Positions 1-9,084 of a stretch of DNA of 64,000 nt are shown here, in pieces. Position 1 is the first letter of the stretch. The number at the start of each line of letters is the position of its first letter. The translations under genes were made by a program, and so were the position numbers. The notes below the pieces were generated by a model. That model saw only the letters and a list, made by a program, of their open reading frames with translations, searched no databases and was not told where the DNA came from. Location: contig CAZEHJ010000004.1 of assembly GCA_964512485.1 (NCBI GenBank), forward strand, positions 26,980 through 90,979, given 5' to 3'. The DNA comes from CAZEHJ01 sp964512485. GTDB lineage: Bacteria; Bacteroidota; Rhodothermia; Rhodothermales; UBA10348.

Positions 1-462
1 CTGGGAAATCTCATGGGCGGCCGTCTACTGCACTGGATGGACGTTTGTGCAGCAATCTCGTCGCAGCGACATGCCGGAAGCATCTGTGTGACGGCCTCGG
101 TCGATTCAGTTGAATTTCATTCTCCTATTCTGCAGTCGGAAATAGTCACAATTCAGTCTCAGGTGAATCGCGCTTTTCGAACATCGATGGAAATCGAGCT
201 TCTCGTTGACGCCGAAAATCCACGCACCGGCTCGAAACGGAGGTGTAACAGGGCATTCTATACTTTTGTGTCCGTCGATTCCGAGGGGAAACCCAAAGTG
301 GTTCCTCTTGTCACACCGGAGACCGAAGAACAGAAAGTCCGATACGAAGAAGCAGAGCGTCGGCGTGATTTTCGGCTTTTTCTCGCCGGACGTCTCGATT
401 CTGACGGTGTCCAAAGCATCAGCGACTACATTGACGCCGTGAAAGATGCCCACTCCAGTTAA
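1..462 (+). CDS. acyl-CoA thioesterase, hotdog fold (5' partial)
   Basis: The frame is open from base 1, so the start lies outside the window. The visible part opens with LGNLMGGRLLHWMD, which resembles the GN-x-x-GG-x-LL-x-W-x-D signature of cytosolic acyl-CoA hydrolases of the hotdog fold (YciA/BACH type), whose Asp is catalytic. Such enzymes cleave acyl-CoA to free acid and CoA. A charged helix with Glu and Arg follows the domain near residues 105-125, as is common in this family. The last 17 bases overlap the next gene. Which acyl-CoA is the substrate cannot be read from the sequence. Confidence 0.8.
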   Translation: MGNLMGGRLLHWMDVCAAISSQRHAGSICVTASVDSVEFHSPILQSEIVTIQSQVNRAFRTSMEIELLVDAENPRTGSKRRCNRAFYTFVSVDSEGKPKVVPLVTPETEEQKVRYEEAERRRDFRLFLAGRLDSDGVQSISDYIDAVKDAHSS

Positions 463-916
463 GCGTTGGTTTCTATGCCTCGTGTTGGCAGGATCGCTGG
501 CTCCAGATATTTCAGCGCAATCGTTTCGCGACGTTCGACCTTTCGCAATTGGTGGCATGGTTGGTCCTACGTCAGGGACAACATTCAAGGTCACGTTTGA
601 GGAAAACGTCGACAAAAACCACACTCAGAGCATCGACCTGAACCTGACGTCGGACTTCGACGACTATCTCCTGGGTTCTGCCCACGTTACTCGTAATTCG
701 CCCCTACCTGACTCCCCGATGTCAATCTTCCTCGGCCCCGGTTTCTTCATGGGATTTGAGGGTAAAGAGGCCTTTTGGGGTCCTTCCACCAATATCGGTG
801 CCTTCTTCGTCCAAACCAGATATGAAGTTTTTTTCCAGATAATGCCCCGCATCAGAATTACTCCCGATGTTCGTGGCGAATTCGGGGCGTCAGTCGGGAT
901 GAGATACCTTTTCTGA
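446..916 (+). CDS. small exported protein, probably outer-membrane associated
   Basis: I do not recognise this 156-residue protein. The N-terminus (Lys/Arg, then FLCLVLAGSLA and a likely cleavage after ISAQ) is a Sec signal peptide. The mature part alternates hydrophobic and polar residues, has Gly-rich stretches such as FLGPGFFMGFEG, and ends in an aromatic residue (GMRYLF). This pattern suits a small beta-barrel or other outer-membrane beta protein, but that is inference. The ATG overlaps the end of the thioesterase gene, so the two are probably co-transcribed. No catalytic motif is visible. Confidence 0.6.
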   Translation: MPTPVKRWFLCLVLAGSLAPDISAQSFRDVRPFAIGGMVGPTSGTTFKVTFEENVDKNHTQSIDLNLTSDFDDYLLGSAHVTRNSPLPDSPMSIFLGPGFFMGFEGKEAFWGPSTNIGAFFVQTRYEVFFQIMPRIRITPDVRGEFGASVGMRYLF

Positions 917-1076
917 AACCGGCAAGCCCTGAAATCGTTATGCGGGCGTCCATGCGAAACTAGTCGGAAACCGATTCTCGGAGAGATATTTTGCATGTCG
1001 GAGGCTGGTCTGAAGCGAAAACCGGCCTTACTGGACGGATCTTCGGACGTTTTGCCGCTCACCACTTTAAACAAAC

Positions 1077-2000
1077 TTGTTCAACAGAGTCCTCATAACT
1101 GGAGCCAATGGCCTGCTTGGACAACACCTTGTCCGGCTCATGGGTCGTATGCCTGAATATGATGTCCTGGCGACGGGGCAGGATATGGAGCCCCGGTTTT
1201 CGGGCGGCTCATGCGGATACACGCGCCTCGACATTACCGATCAGACTGCCGTAGAGCGGATTTTCGATGACTTTGCGCCTGACGTGGTAATTAACTGTGC
1301 CGCTATGACCCAGGTGGACCAGTGCGAAACTGAGAAAGAAGCGTGTTGGCAGATCAATGCGGTCGCGGTCGAGCTGCTTTCAAAGGCGTGCCTTAAGACT
1401 GGCGCACGGTTGGTTCAGATATCAACCGACTTCGTTTTTGACGGTGAAGATGGACCGTACAGAGAGAATGCAAGACCAAGCCCGCTCAGTTACTACGGTC
1501 GTTCGAAGCTGGCCGGAGAAAATTACGCGCGCGGGGCAGGTACCAACAAATGGTCGATTGTCCGCACTGTGCTTGTCTACGGAGTTGCTGAAAATGCAAA
1601 GCGGTCCAACTTCGTGGTCTGGCTCAGAACGAAGCTGGAGGCGGGTGAACCGGTTCGTATTGTCACGGACCAGTGGCGAACTCCTACTTACGTTGTGGAT
1701 CTGGCGTCGGCCATTGAACGGTTGGTTCGATTCAAGAAACACGGTGTATTTCATGTTTCAGGAAGAGAAAACATGTCCGTCCATGATTTTGCTCTGCTGA
1801 TTGCGGAGGCCTTGAATCTGGACAAGAACCTGATAAGCCCTGCAGACGCATCGAGTTTTTCACAGGTTGCCTCGCGGCCCGCGAAATCCGGATTCATCAT
1901 TTTGAAAGCGGAAACGGAGTTGGGATTCAAGCCCCACTCATCCAGAGACGCAATACTCGAAATCGATAGAAGGATTTCGCGATACGACGAAGCTTCCTGA
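1077..2000 (+). CDS. dTDP-4-dehydrorhamnose reductase-like SDR (RmlD family)
   Basis: This 307-residue extended short-chain dehydrogenase resembles RmlD/RfbD, which reduces dTDP-4-keto-L-rhamnose with NAD(P)H in surface-sugar synthesis. The Rossmann motif TGANGLLG lies at residues 8-15 and the catalytic Tyr140-x-x-x-Lys144 is intact (YGRSK). NCAAMTQVD and STDFVFDG fit the family. The start is TTG: an in-frame stop lies 9 bases upstream and the next ATG would remove the nucleotide-binding motif. No other rhamnose genes are nearby, so the substrate may differ; the family also includes methionine adenosyltransferase beta-like proteins. Confidence 0.8.
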   Translation: MFNRVLITGANGLLGQHLVRLMGRMPEYDVLATGQDMEPRFSGGSCGYTRLDITDQTAVERIFDDFAPDVVINCAAMTQVDQCETEKEACWQINAVAVELLSKACLKTGARLVQISTDFVFDGEDGPYRENARPSPLSYYGRSKLAGENYARGAGTNKWSIVRTVLVYGVAENAKRSNFVVWLRTKLEAGEPVRIVTDQWRTPTYVVDLASAIERLVRFKKHGVFHVSGRENMSVHDFALLIAEALNLDKNLISPADASSFSQVASRPAKSGFIILKAETELGFKPHSSRDAILEIDRRISRYDEAS

Positions 2001-2188
2001 AACTTGCGTCCTCGCGGGTGCTCATTCTGATGCCTAAATCCCCGGGCTCGATTCCCTGCAGACATGAATCACACGTTTTTCGCGTGTTGACGCCATCAAC
2101 TGTTAGTACCTTTTATCCCTGATCCCGAATCCTGGCCACGCGCGAGGATCATCACCCGGTTTATCATACCGCCTAGAAGACGAGTTCA

Positions 2189-3466
2189 ATGCTTGATATC
2201 CAGTTCATCAGAGACAATACCGAAACGGTAAAGGGTGCCCTGACCAACAAAGGAATAGGTGAGGAATCTCTCGTCGACCGCGTTCTGGATGCGGATGAGA
2301 AACGCCGGGCTCTGACAACCCAGCTTCAAGAGACACAAACGGAAGCTAATCAGGCCGCGAAAGAGATTGGCCTGCTCATGAAAGAAGGGCGCAAAGACGA
2401 GGCCCAATCAGCGATTGAAAACAATGCACGTCTAAAATCCAGCGTCAAAGAACTGGAAGTTTTGCAGCGCGAAGCTCAGACCACTCTTGAGAGCCTGCTA
2501 TTTGAGATTCCCAACGTGCCTCACGAAACGGTGCCTGTGGGCCGCACTCCGGACGAAAATCAGGTGGTTTTTGAAACTGACCCGCATCCCGGCTTCGATT
2601 TCGAGCCCGTTCCCCACTGGGAGTTGACGGACAAGCTCGATCTGGTGGATTTTGATCGCGGTTCAAAAGTGACTGGGGCCGGATTTCCGTTCTACAAAGG
2701 CGGTGGCGCACGATTTCAGAGGGCGCTCATCAATTTCTTTCTCGATTCCGCCGCTGAGGCAGGGTATATCGAATTGCAGACGCCGCTCGTTGTAAACGAA
2801 GACTCGGCAAGAGGCACAGGACAATTGCCGGACAAGGAGGATCAGATGTATGAGGCCGAGCGTGACGGATTATACCTCATTCCGACTGCTGAGGTACCTG
2901 TCACAAATCTACATCGCGACGAGATTTTTCAGGAAACCGATCTTCCGCTCAGATACTGTGCCTACACACCATGCTTTCGTCGAGAGGCTGGATCCTACGG
3001 AAAAGATGTTCGCGGCTTGAATCGATTACATCAGTTCGATAAGGTCGAATTGGTACACTTTGTGACTCCAGAGAGTAGCTATCAAGCACTTGAGCAGTTG
3101 AGGGAGCATGCCGAGAGTCTTCTGATCAAGTTGGAGCTACCATACAGGCGACTGTTGATGTGTACGGGCGATATGGGCTTTACTCAAAGCAAGAAGTACG
3201 ATTTGGAGGTCTGGAGTTCTGGACAGAAACGCTGGTTGGAGGTTTCTTCTATTTCTAATTTTGAGGCCTTCCAGGCTCGACGAATGAAGATCCGGTTCCG
3301 AGCTGAAGATGGAGGAAAGCCTCAGATCATTCATACGCTCAACGGAAGCGGAATGGCGCTTCCGCGAATGGTCGCAGCTTTGCTGGAGAATAACCAGCAA
3401 AAAGACGGTTCCATAAGGATTCCAACCGCTCTCGTGCCTTATTTCGGTTCCGAAGTACTGCAGTAG
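2189..3466 (+). CDS. serS: serine--tRNA ligase
   Basis: This class II aminoacyl-tRNA synthetase charges tRNA-Ser (and tRNA-Sec where present). Its 425 residues match the usual bacterial length. Residues 1-105 form the antiparallel coiled-coil arm that grips the long variable arm of tRNA-Ser. The catalytic core shows TAEVPVTNLH, motif 2 (CFRREAGSYGKD) and motif 3 near the end (LNGSGMALPRMVAALLEN), the last forming part of the ATP site. The N-terminus MLDIQFIRDN is typical and supports the ATG. It stands alone between a sugar reductase and the DUF1800 gene. Confidence 0.97.
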   Translation: MLDIQFIRDNTETVKGALTNKGIGEESLVDRVLDADEKRRALTTQLQETQTEANQAAKEIGLLMKEGRKDEAQSAIENNARLKSSVKELEVLQREAQTTLESLLFEIPNVPHETVPVGRTPDENQVVFETDPHPGFDFEPVPHWELTDKLDLVDFDRGSKVTGAGFPFYKGGGARFQRALINFFLDSAAEAGYIELQTPLVVNEDSARGTGQLPDKEDQMYEAERDGLYLIPTAEVPVTNLHRDEIFQETDLPLRYCAYTPCFRREAGSYGKDVRGLNRLHQFDKVELVHFVTPESSYQALEQLREHAESLLIKLELPYRRLLMCTGDMGFTQSKKYDLEVWSSGQKRWLEVSSISNFEAFQARRMKIRFRAEDGGKPQIIHTLNGSGMALPRMVAALLENNQQKDGSIRIPTALVPYFGSEVLQ

Positions 3467-3578
3467 GGCGGCAAAACCAGAAACGGCTGATCTGAGTTGT
3501 TTTGGCAGTTTTTAGCCAAATGACTTGAAATTGTGACGGTTTTATGACATTCTGGATAGGATCGAATTCGACGATGAG

Positions 3579-3587
3579 TGTTATAAT
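3579..3587 (+). promoter_or_regulatory. candidate extended -10 promoter for the DUF1800/DUF1501 pair
   Basis: The bases TGTTATAAT form a perfect extended -10 element (TG-n-TATAAT) 54 bases before the DUF1800 start. I see no good -35 box, which is usual for extended -10 promoters. Bacteroidota often use a different -7 consensus, so this is only a candidate. Confidence 0.35.
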
Positions 3588-3641
3588 TGGATAGCCAAAC
3601 CGTCGATACCAGAAGCATTCATTCGTTCAGGCGATTACTAA

Positions 3642-5192
3642 ATGAATCCTTTCGATAGTCGTGGTGTCCCGAACCACCGAATCAATTCCAGCATGGATGA
3701 GCACACGTCTCCCGTGACGGAGGACGAAGCGCATCATCTTTTGTCTCGTCTTACCTATGGCGCGACCATCGATCGTCTCGCTGAGTCTGTTGGATTGACG
3801 GCCGGAGAGATTGTGGACCAACTGCTCGACGAAGCTGAAGCGCCTCTCCCCCCAGCTCCATCATGGATCACCGTTCAGCGCCCACCTCGAGGTGCGCCGT
3901 CTGAAGATTTTACAGCGTTCAACGCGAGCAACAGGACCTGGAGGGATGAACTTCGCACCTCCTGGATTCAGGACATGGCGGAAAATGGACTACGTGGAAG
4001 GCTTGCCTTGTTCTGGCACAATCATTTCGTAACGAGCTACGTCGTGTATTCCTATGCCGCTATGGGATACCACTATCTGAAGACGTTGCAGACTCACTCA
4101 ACGGGAAATTTCAAGGATTTTGTCCATGCCGTCGGTCGTGATTCAGCCATGTTGGTATATCTGGATGGTGACACAAACAGGGCTTCCGCTCCAAATGAAA
4201 ACTATGCTCGTGAACTGCTTGAGTTGTTCACGATGTCCCCTGTTGGGCCTGACGGTTCTCCGAATTACACGGAGGATGACATTCAGGAAATCTCTAGAGC
4301 CATGACAGGTTGGAGAATTACTCCTTCATCGACATGGTTTTCATACATGTTATTCACCCGTTACGACGACGGGGACAAAACCATATTCGGGCAAACATCA
4401 GACTTCAACTACAATGAAGTCATCGACCTGATTTTCCAGGAAAGAGCAACTCAGATTGCCCACTTCATCGCCGAGAAACTCTATTGCGAGTTCATCTATC
4501 AGGATCCTGACCCGGAAGCGATAGCAGACCTTGCACAAACCTTCGTCGATTCTGAATTTGAGCTTCGTCCTGTACTTCGAAAACTGTTCACCAGCCAACG
4601 GTTTTTGGACCAGAATTTCGCAGGATCTCGAGTAAAGTCTCCAGTGGAATTCCTACTAGGGCATTTCCGGGAAATCGACATATTGCCTACAGAAGATCAG
4701 GCAGAAGAAATTTGGCGCGGCGCTGCTGAAATGGGCCAGAGTATTTTTGATCCTCCGAACGTTGCCGGATGGCCAGGCCAGCGCTACTGGCTCTCCACAG
4801 ACACACTCCCGAAACGCTGGAGCTCTTCAGAGTATTTGAGTTCGCGTTCCATCTCGCGAGTGTATCTCATAAACTTCTCCGAAAACCTGGTCGGCCAGGC
4901 CAATATCTATGCAGGAGTAGATCTACCCGTCGCACTTGCGAAACACTTCCTGAAGGTGCCCATCGATTGGGTTGAAGTACCAAATATTTCAGAGCCATTC
5001 GAGGGAGATCTAGACGCCAACCCGCTTCCAGAATGGTTGGTCAATGGACCGGAGAACCAGCGAAACCTCGTCAAGCTCTTCCTCGGATCCGTGCCGTGGT
5101 ACGAATATTCGATTCGAACCGGAGTGGGGCACGTCATGATCGCCAACTTCCTGACGAAGCTGTCGCAATTTCCGGAATACCAACTCATTTAA
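3642..5192 (+). CDS. DUF1800 family protein
   Basis: This 516-residue protein matches DUF1800, a helical family of unknown activity almost always encoded next to a DUF1501 protein. Visible signatures are HHLLSRLTYGAT near residue 30, LALFWHNHFVTS near 120, NENYARELLELFTMSP near 185-200 and the AMTGWRI segment. The C-terminal part has the family's FDPPNVAGWPG motif near residue 370. No signal peptide is visible: the N-terminus is polar and no hydrophobic stretch starts the protein. The next gene begins 14 bases downstream behind a good ribosome binding site, so the two form an operon. Its role is unknown; inferred to act with DUF1501 in the periplasm or at the cell surface. Confidence 0.88.
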   Translation: MNPFDSRGVPNHRINSSMDEHTSPVTEDEAHHLLSRLTYGATIDRLAESVGLTAGEIVDQLLDEAEAPLPPAPSWITVQRPPRGAPSEDFTAFNASNRTWRDELRTSWIQDMAENGLRGRLALFWHNHFVTSYVVYSYAAMGYHYLKTLQTHSTGNFKDFVHAVGRDSAMLVYLDGDTNRASAPNENYARELLELFTMSPVGPDGSPNYTEDDIQEISRAMTGWRITPSSTWFSYMLFTRYDDGDKTIFGQTSDFNYNEVIDLIFQERATQIAHFIAEKLYCEFIYQDPDPEAIADLAQTFVDSEFELRPVLRKLFTSQRFLDQNFAGSRVKSPVEFLLGHFREIDILPTEDQAEEIWRGAAEMGQSIFDPPNVAGWPGQRYWLSTDTLPKRWSSSEYLSSRSISRVYLINFSENLVGQANIYAGVDLPVALAKHFLKVPIDWVEVPNISEPFEGDLDANPLPEWLVNGPENQRNLVKLFLGSVPWYEYSIRTGVGHVMIANFLTKLSQFPEYQLI

Positions 5193-5206
5193 CAGGAGAA
5201 CGAACG

Positions 5207-6832
5207 ATGTGTGATCACAATCACAGTTCTCCTATCAAGGGAGAGCGACTCGAAGACGGCAAACACCACGCCACTCATCACCGACAGTGGTCCCGTCGCC
5301 AATTCATGGCAGGGTTGGGAATGTCCGCGACTGGTGTCGCGATGACACTGGGAGGAGTTCCTATCAAATCTTACGGGGCATCCCCTCTACTGTCGAAGCT
5401 GCGCAATAATCAGAGTGACCGGATTCTTGTCCTGGTTCAGCTTTCGGGCGGCAATGATGGACTCAATACTGTGGTTCCCTACACAAATGATGTGTACTAC
5501 CAGTTGAGGCCCAACATTGACATCGCGGCAAATTCGGTCCTACCGCTTACCGCTGATCTTGGGCTGCATCCTCTTCTGGCCCCGTTTGAAAGCATGTATC
5601 ACGATGGCACCCTTGAGATCGTTCAGGGTGTTGGATACGAGAATCCCGTTCTGTCACACTTCTCGTCTACGGACGTGTGGGCGACTGCCTCCGACCCATC
5701 GGATATCGGATTATCAGGCTGGCTGGGCAGGTATCTTGAAGACACCAATCCAGAGCATTTCGAGAATCCAGCAAATTACCCATTGGCCATCCAACTGGGA
5801 AATGGATCTCCGCTGGTATCTCAGGGGTCTGTAACCGGTATGGGAGTGACGTTCCCGGATCTGGACCTCCTCCGGCGCTTTTTCGAGACTGGCAGCCTGT
5901 ACGATGAACAATTTGCTCCTGCTACTCCCTACGGAGGCGAGCTCTCCTACGTGCGGTCCATCGCAAACAACGCTGTTCGATACGCTGATACCATAACAGT
6001 GGCGGCTGACACCGGCATTAACCTGGCTGAATATCCATCAACCAATGGGCTGTCAGGAAATCTGGCGACAACAGCACAGTTAATTCGTGGAGGGCTTTCC
6101 ACGAGTATCTATCACCTGAACCTGGCTGGTTTTGACACACATTCTGGTCAGTCCGGAAGACACGCCACGTTGATGGAAACTTTGTCTCTCGCGCTGTCAT
6201 CGTTCATGCAGGACCTTCAGGCCGATGGACTCGACGAAAGGGTTCTGGTCATGACTTTCTCCGAGTTCGGACGAAGGATTTATCAGAATGGCTCCGCCGG
6301 AACAGATCATGGTACAGCGGCACCCCTGTTTATTCTTGGCGGAGGCGTTAATGGTGGAATTATAGGGGACCACCCGAGCTTGACGGATCTCGACCGGGGT
6401 GGCAATATGATAAATGGAATCGATTTTCGATCGGTCTACGGCACCGTCTTGACCGATTGGTTCGGACTCCCCAATAACGATGTGACCGAATTATTGGGCC
6501 AGGACTACGGTCAGATTCCGATCATCGATTCCATGTTCTCGACGAGCACGGATCAGACAACGTTGCCGCAGTCAATTTCGCTTCTCAGCAACTATCCGAA
6601 TCCGTTCAGCGGACAGACGCTCCTAACCTTCGACATGGATCGCGCGGATCACGTATCGTTGTCTGTGTTCGACATGGCTGGGCGGCGAGTGGCGTCACTG
6701 ACCGACCAGACGCTTCCTCCGGGATCACATGAACTGAGTTTCGAGGCCAGAGGACTACCAGCGGGTGTGTACCTGGCACGGCTTCAGACGTCTTCGGGAA
6801 CGCTTACGAGAAAGCTCGTCGTCGTTCGATAA
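5207..6832 (+). CDS. DUF1501 protein with Tat signal and T9SS sorting domain
   Basis: DUF1501 proteins have an alkaline phosphatase/sulfatase-like fold and unproven function. The start at 5207 is chosen because AGGAG lies 8 bases upstream, giving 541 residues. The N-terminus is His-rich for about 28 residues, followed by a twin-arginine motif (SRRQFMAGLG) and a hydrophobic stretch, so export by Tat is likely. Core signatures are VLVQLSGGNDGLNT, NLAGFDTHSGQ, MTFSEFGRR and GTDHGTAAPLF. The last 80 or so residues (NYPNPFSG, GRRVASL, LPAGVYLARL, then LVVVR) are a type A T9SS C-terminal sorting domain. The preceding DUF1800 gene is its usual partner. Tat plus T9SS signals on one protein is unusual. 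Confidence 0.9.
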   Translation: MCDHNHSSPIKGERLEDGKHHATHHRQWSRRQFMAGLGMSATGVAMTLGGVPIKSYGASPLLSKLRNNQSDRILVLVQLSGGNDGLNTVVPYTNDVYYQLRPNIDIAANSVLPLTADLGLHPLLAPFESMYHDGTLEIVQGVGYENPVLSHFSSTDVWATASDPSDIGLSGWLGRYLEDTNPEHFENPANYPLAIQLGNGSPLVSQGSVTGMGVTFPDLDLLRRFFETGSLYDEQFAPATPYGGELSYVRSIANNAVRYADTITVAADTGINLAEYPSTNGLSGNLATTAQLIRGGLSTSIYHLNLAGFDTHSGQSGRHATLMETLSLALSSFMQDLQADGLDERVLVMTFSEFGRRIYQNGSAGTDHGTAAPLFILGGGVNGGIIGDHPSLTDLDRGGNMINGIDFRSVYGTVLTDWFGLPNNDVTELLGQDYGQIPIIDSMFSTSTDQTTLPQSISLLSNYPNPFSGQTLLTFDMDRADHVSLSVFDMAGRRVASLTDQTLPPGSHELSFEARGLPAGVYLARLQTSSGTLTRKLVVVR

Positions 6833-6839
6833 CTGTTTG

Positions 6840-8873
6840 TTAGAGAGCCTGTGCGCCGAACTCACGTTGAATGGTCTTCTCCGCGAGCGTCTCATTGCTC
6901 ACATCCGTGCTTTTTCTCGTGACACCCGGAAACTGATCGATCAGATCTGTCCTGACCTTTTTACCTGTACCGGCGGAGGTCGGAGACGACTCATGAATAT
7001 AAAAGTCACTGTTCGGCAGAGACCCGTTGTAGACCCGGGCCTGCGCGGAGGCTTCAGCCATGGAATCATCTGAGGAGTTCCTCAGCTCTCTGAACAGGTC
7101 ATTCGAGCGTTTTTCGAACAGGTCAAAACCGTGTACGAAAAATGCCATATCCCGCTCAAGTGATTCATCAACGGCGCTAATCTGAGAGTCGATGCGGGAA
7201 AGCATGCAGCTCAGAGCGAAAATAAATGTCGCCGTGTCGCCGAGCCGAGCTTGAACCACCTGCTTCACAACTATCTGCTCCTTGTGCCACTTTGATGCCA
7301 TTTTGAACTTGTGGGCATGGGTTTGCACGAGCTTTTCCAGTCTTTGAGCGTAAGGTTTCAATTGCGCATTGACAACTGATACGGATGGCGCTGCCGGGAT
7401 ATAACCGAGAAACAATTCGGACGCCAGTGGCACTGCTCGGACCATGACTTTTGGACTGAAGGCATTTTTCAGAAACTTGCCAATGTTGGCTGCGAACGAA
7501 TCATCTGAGTCCCAGGTCAGGGCCTGTTGGATCATGATCATCTGTTCCGCCAGCTGTTTTCCTCCATAACCAAAGATGAAAGGCTGCATGACTTCATTGG
7601 AGCCTTCCACAATCCTGTGGATTCGGTTGTCGCGCCAGAGGCGTTCCAGTTCGTTCTCCGTCATGTAGCCTTCGCCACCCATGATCTCCAGAGCATCGTC
7701 TATGGCTTCCCAGCCAATCTGCGAACAGAACACCTTCGTCATGGCCGTTTCAACCATAATGTCCGTATCTCCTCGATCCAGCATACCCGTCATCATGTAC
7801 AGAATGGAGTCCATGGCATAAGCATGGGTGTACATCCGAGCGATTCGCTGCTGGACCAGTTCAAACTCTGCAAGAGGCCGCTCAAACTGGTGTCTGGTTT
7901 CAACCCACTTCGTCGCCTGATCCGCGGCCCGCTTTGTCGCACCCGTGATTCCGGCCGACAACGTGCATCGACCATAATTCAGACAGGTCAACGCGACGTG
8001 AAGCCCGCGACCTTCTTTGTGCAACAGGTTTTCGACGGGGATTTTCACATCCGTGAATCGAATCCGCGCCTGCCAAGTGCCCCGTATTCCCGTTTTTGAG
8101 CGATTGGATTCGAAAATGTCAATCCCATCCATATCCGGCGTGCAAATGAGCGCGGTCACTTTGTCCCTCTTCTCGCCGGTTCGGGCGTCAGCAAGACTCT
8201 GATTCGCCATCACCGTATACATTCCGCTCAATGCCCCGGACGTGCTCCACTTCTTTTCTCCATTGAGAAGGTAGTATTTGCCATCAGCCGACAGCTCACA
8301 TCTCGTCTCCTGCCCTGCTGCATCGGATCCCACTTGTGGCTCCGACAGGCAGAACGCGGAAAGGTACTCTCTCGCAACGCCGGGAAGATATTTTTGCTTC
8401 TGCTCTTCGTTTCCAAACAACATGATGGCCTTGCAGCCGATCGACTGGTGCGCTGAAACCATGACCGAGGAAGAACCGCAATGCGCTCCTATCACTTCCA
8501 GCACACGATTGTAGCTCGTAATTCCAAGACCCAGACCACCGTATTCTTCGGGCACGGTCATGCCCATCACTCCCAACTCAAAAAGTCTTCGGATAGCCCA
8601 TTCTGGAATTTCCTGATTTTTATCTATTTCGATCGTGGGATGTTCATTCTTCAGATAGGCTTCCAACTTCACGAGGAGCGCGTCACATTTTCCTTGCTCT
8701 TCTGCAGACACCTTCGGATAATCTGATATCAGATCGTTTCTGAATCGACCCCAGAACAGGTTTTTGGCGAACCCCATTTCACCGGGTTCGGGCCCCATCA
8801 TCACTTCGATGTCGCGGATCATTTTCTGATCCTGTTCAGAAACGTTTTTAAGATTGAGTTTGTCGATTCCCAT
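6840..8873 (-). CDS. acyl-CoA dehydrogenase, long VLCAD/ACAD9-like form
   Basis: This FAD enzyme introduces the alpha-beta double bond in acyl-CoA, the first step of beta-oxidation. At 677 residues it is much longer than 380-residue medium-chain forms and resembles very-long-chain types with an extra C-terminal helical domain. Visible are VPEEYGGLG near residue 117, FCLSEPQVGSDA and GEKKWSTSGAL in the FAD/substrate region, ALEIMGGEGYM, and the catalytic-base motif HRIVEGSNEV near residue 425. The C-terminal 230 residues carry the extension. It converges on the DUF1501 gene with only 7 bases between the stops. Chain-length preference is inferred from architecture only. Confidence 0.9.
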   Translation of the reverse strand: MGIDKLNLKNVSEQDQKMIRDIEVMMGPEPGEMGFAKNLFWGRFRNDLISDYPKVSAEEQGKCDALLVKLEAYLKNEHPTIEIDKNQEIPEWAIRRLFELGVMGMTVPEEYGGLGLGITSYNRVLEVIGAHCGSSSVMVSAHQSIGCKAIMLFGNEEQKQKYLPGVAREYLSAFCLSEPQVGSDAAGQETRCELSADGKYYLLNGEKKWSTSGALSGMYTVMANQSLADARTGEKRDKVTALICTPDMDGIDIFESNRSKTGIRGTWQARIRFTDVKIPVENLLHKEGRGLHVALTCLNYGRCTLSAGITGATKRAADQATKWVETRHQFERPLAEFELVQQRIARMYTHAYAMDSILYMMTGMLDRGDTDIMVETAMTKVFCSQIGWEAIDDALEIMGGEGYMTENELERLWRDNRIHRIVEGSNEVMQPFIFGYGGKQLAEQMIMIQQALTWDSDDSFAANIGKFLKNAFSPKVMVRAVPLASELFLGYIPAAPSVSVVNAQLKPYAQRLEKLVQTHAHKFKMASKWHKEQIVVKQVVQARLGDTATFIFALSCMLSRIDSQISAVDESLERDMAFFVHGFDLFEKRSNDLFRELRNSSDDSMAEASAQARVYNGSLPNSDFYIHESSPTSAGTGKKVRTDLIDQFPGVTRKSTDVSNETLAEKTIQREFGAQAL

Positions 8874-9084
8874 TTCAGATTATTCAGGTCCGTTTGCTTG
8901 TTCTCCCTCGTGCGCTTTTCGCTCGATTTCAGGCGTTTATCGCTGTTTTCACCCGTCGGTTCCGCATCCCGTGGTGGCTTGTACGTCGTCAGGTGAACAG
9001 TGTTAACCTCAAACGTGTGAGTACCGTTCCTTATGGGTATATTCAGCGGCTTTTCAGACTAAAAACGAACCCCATCAATTTACT

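Noticed and set aside
2030..2060. T-arm-like GGGCTCGATTCCC before serS, a possible tRNA
   Set aside because: The stem pairs poorly and no acceptor, D-arm or anticodon arm can be folded around it.
3500..3520. TTTGGC/GCCAAA hairpin after serS as a terminator
   Set aside because: The stem is only six pairs with an eight-base loop and no T-run; too weak to call.
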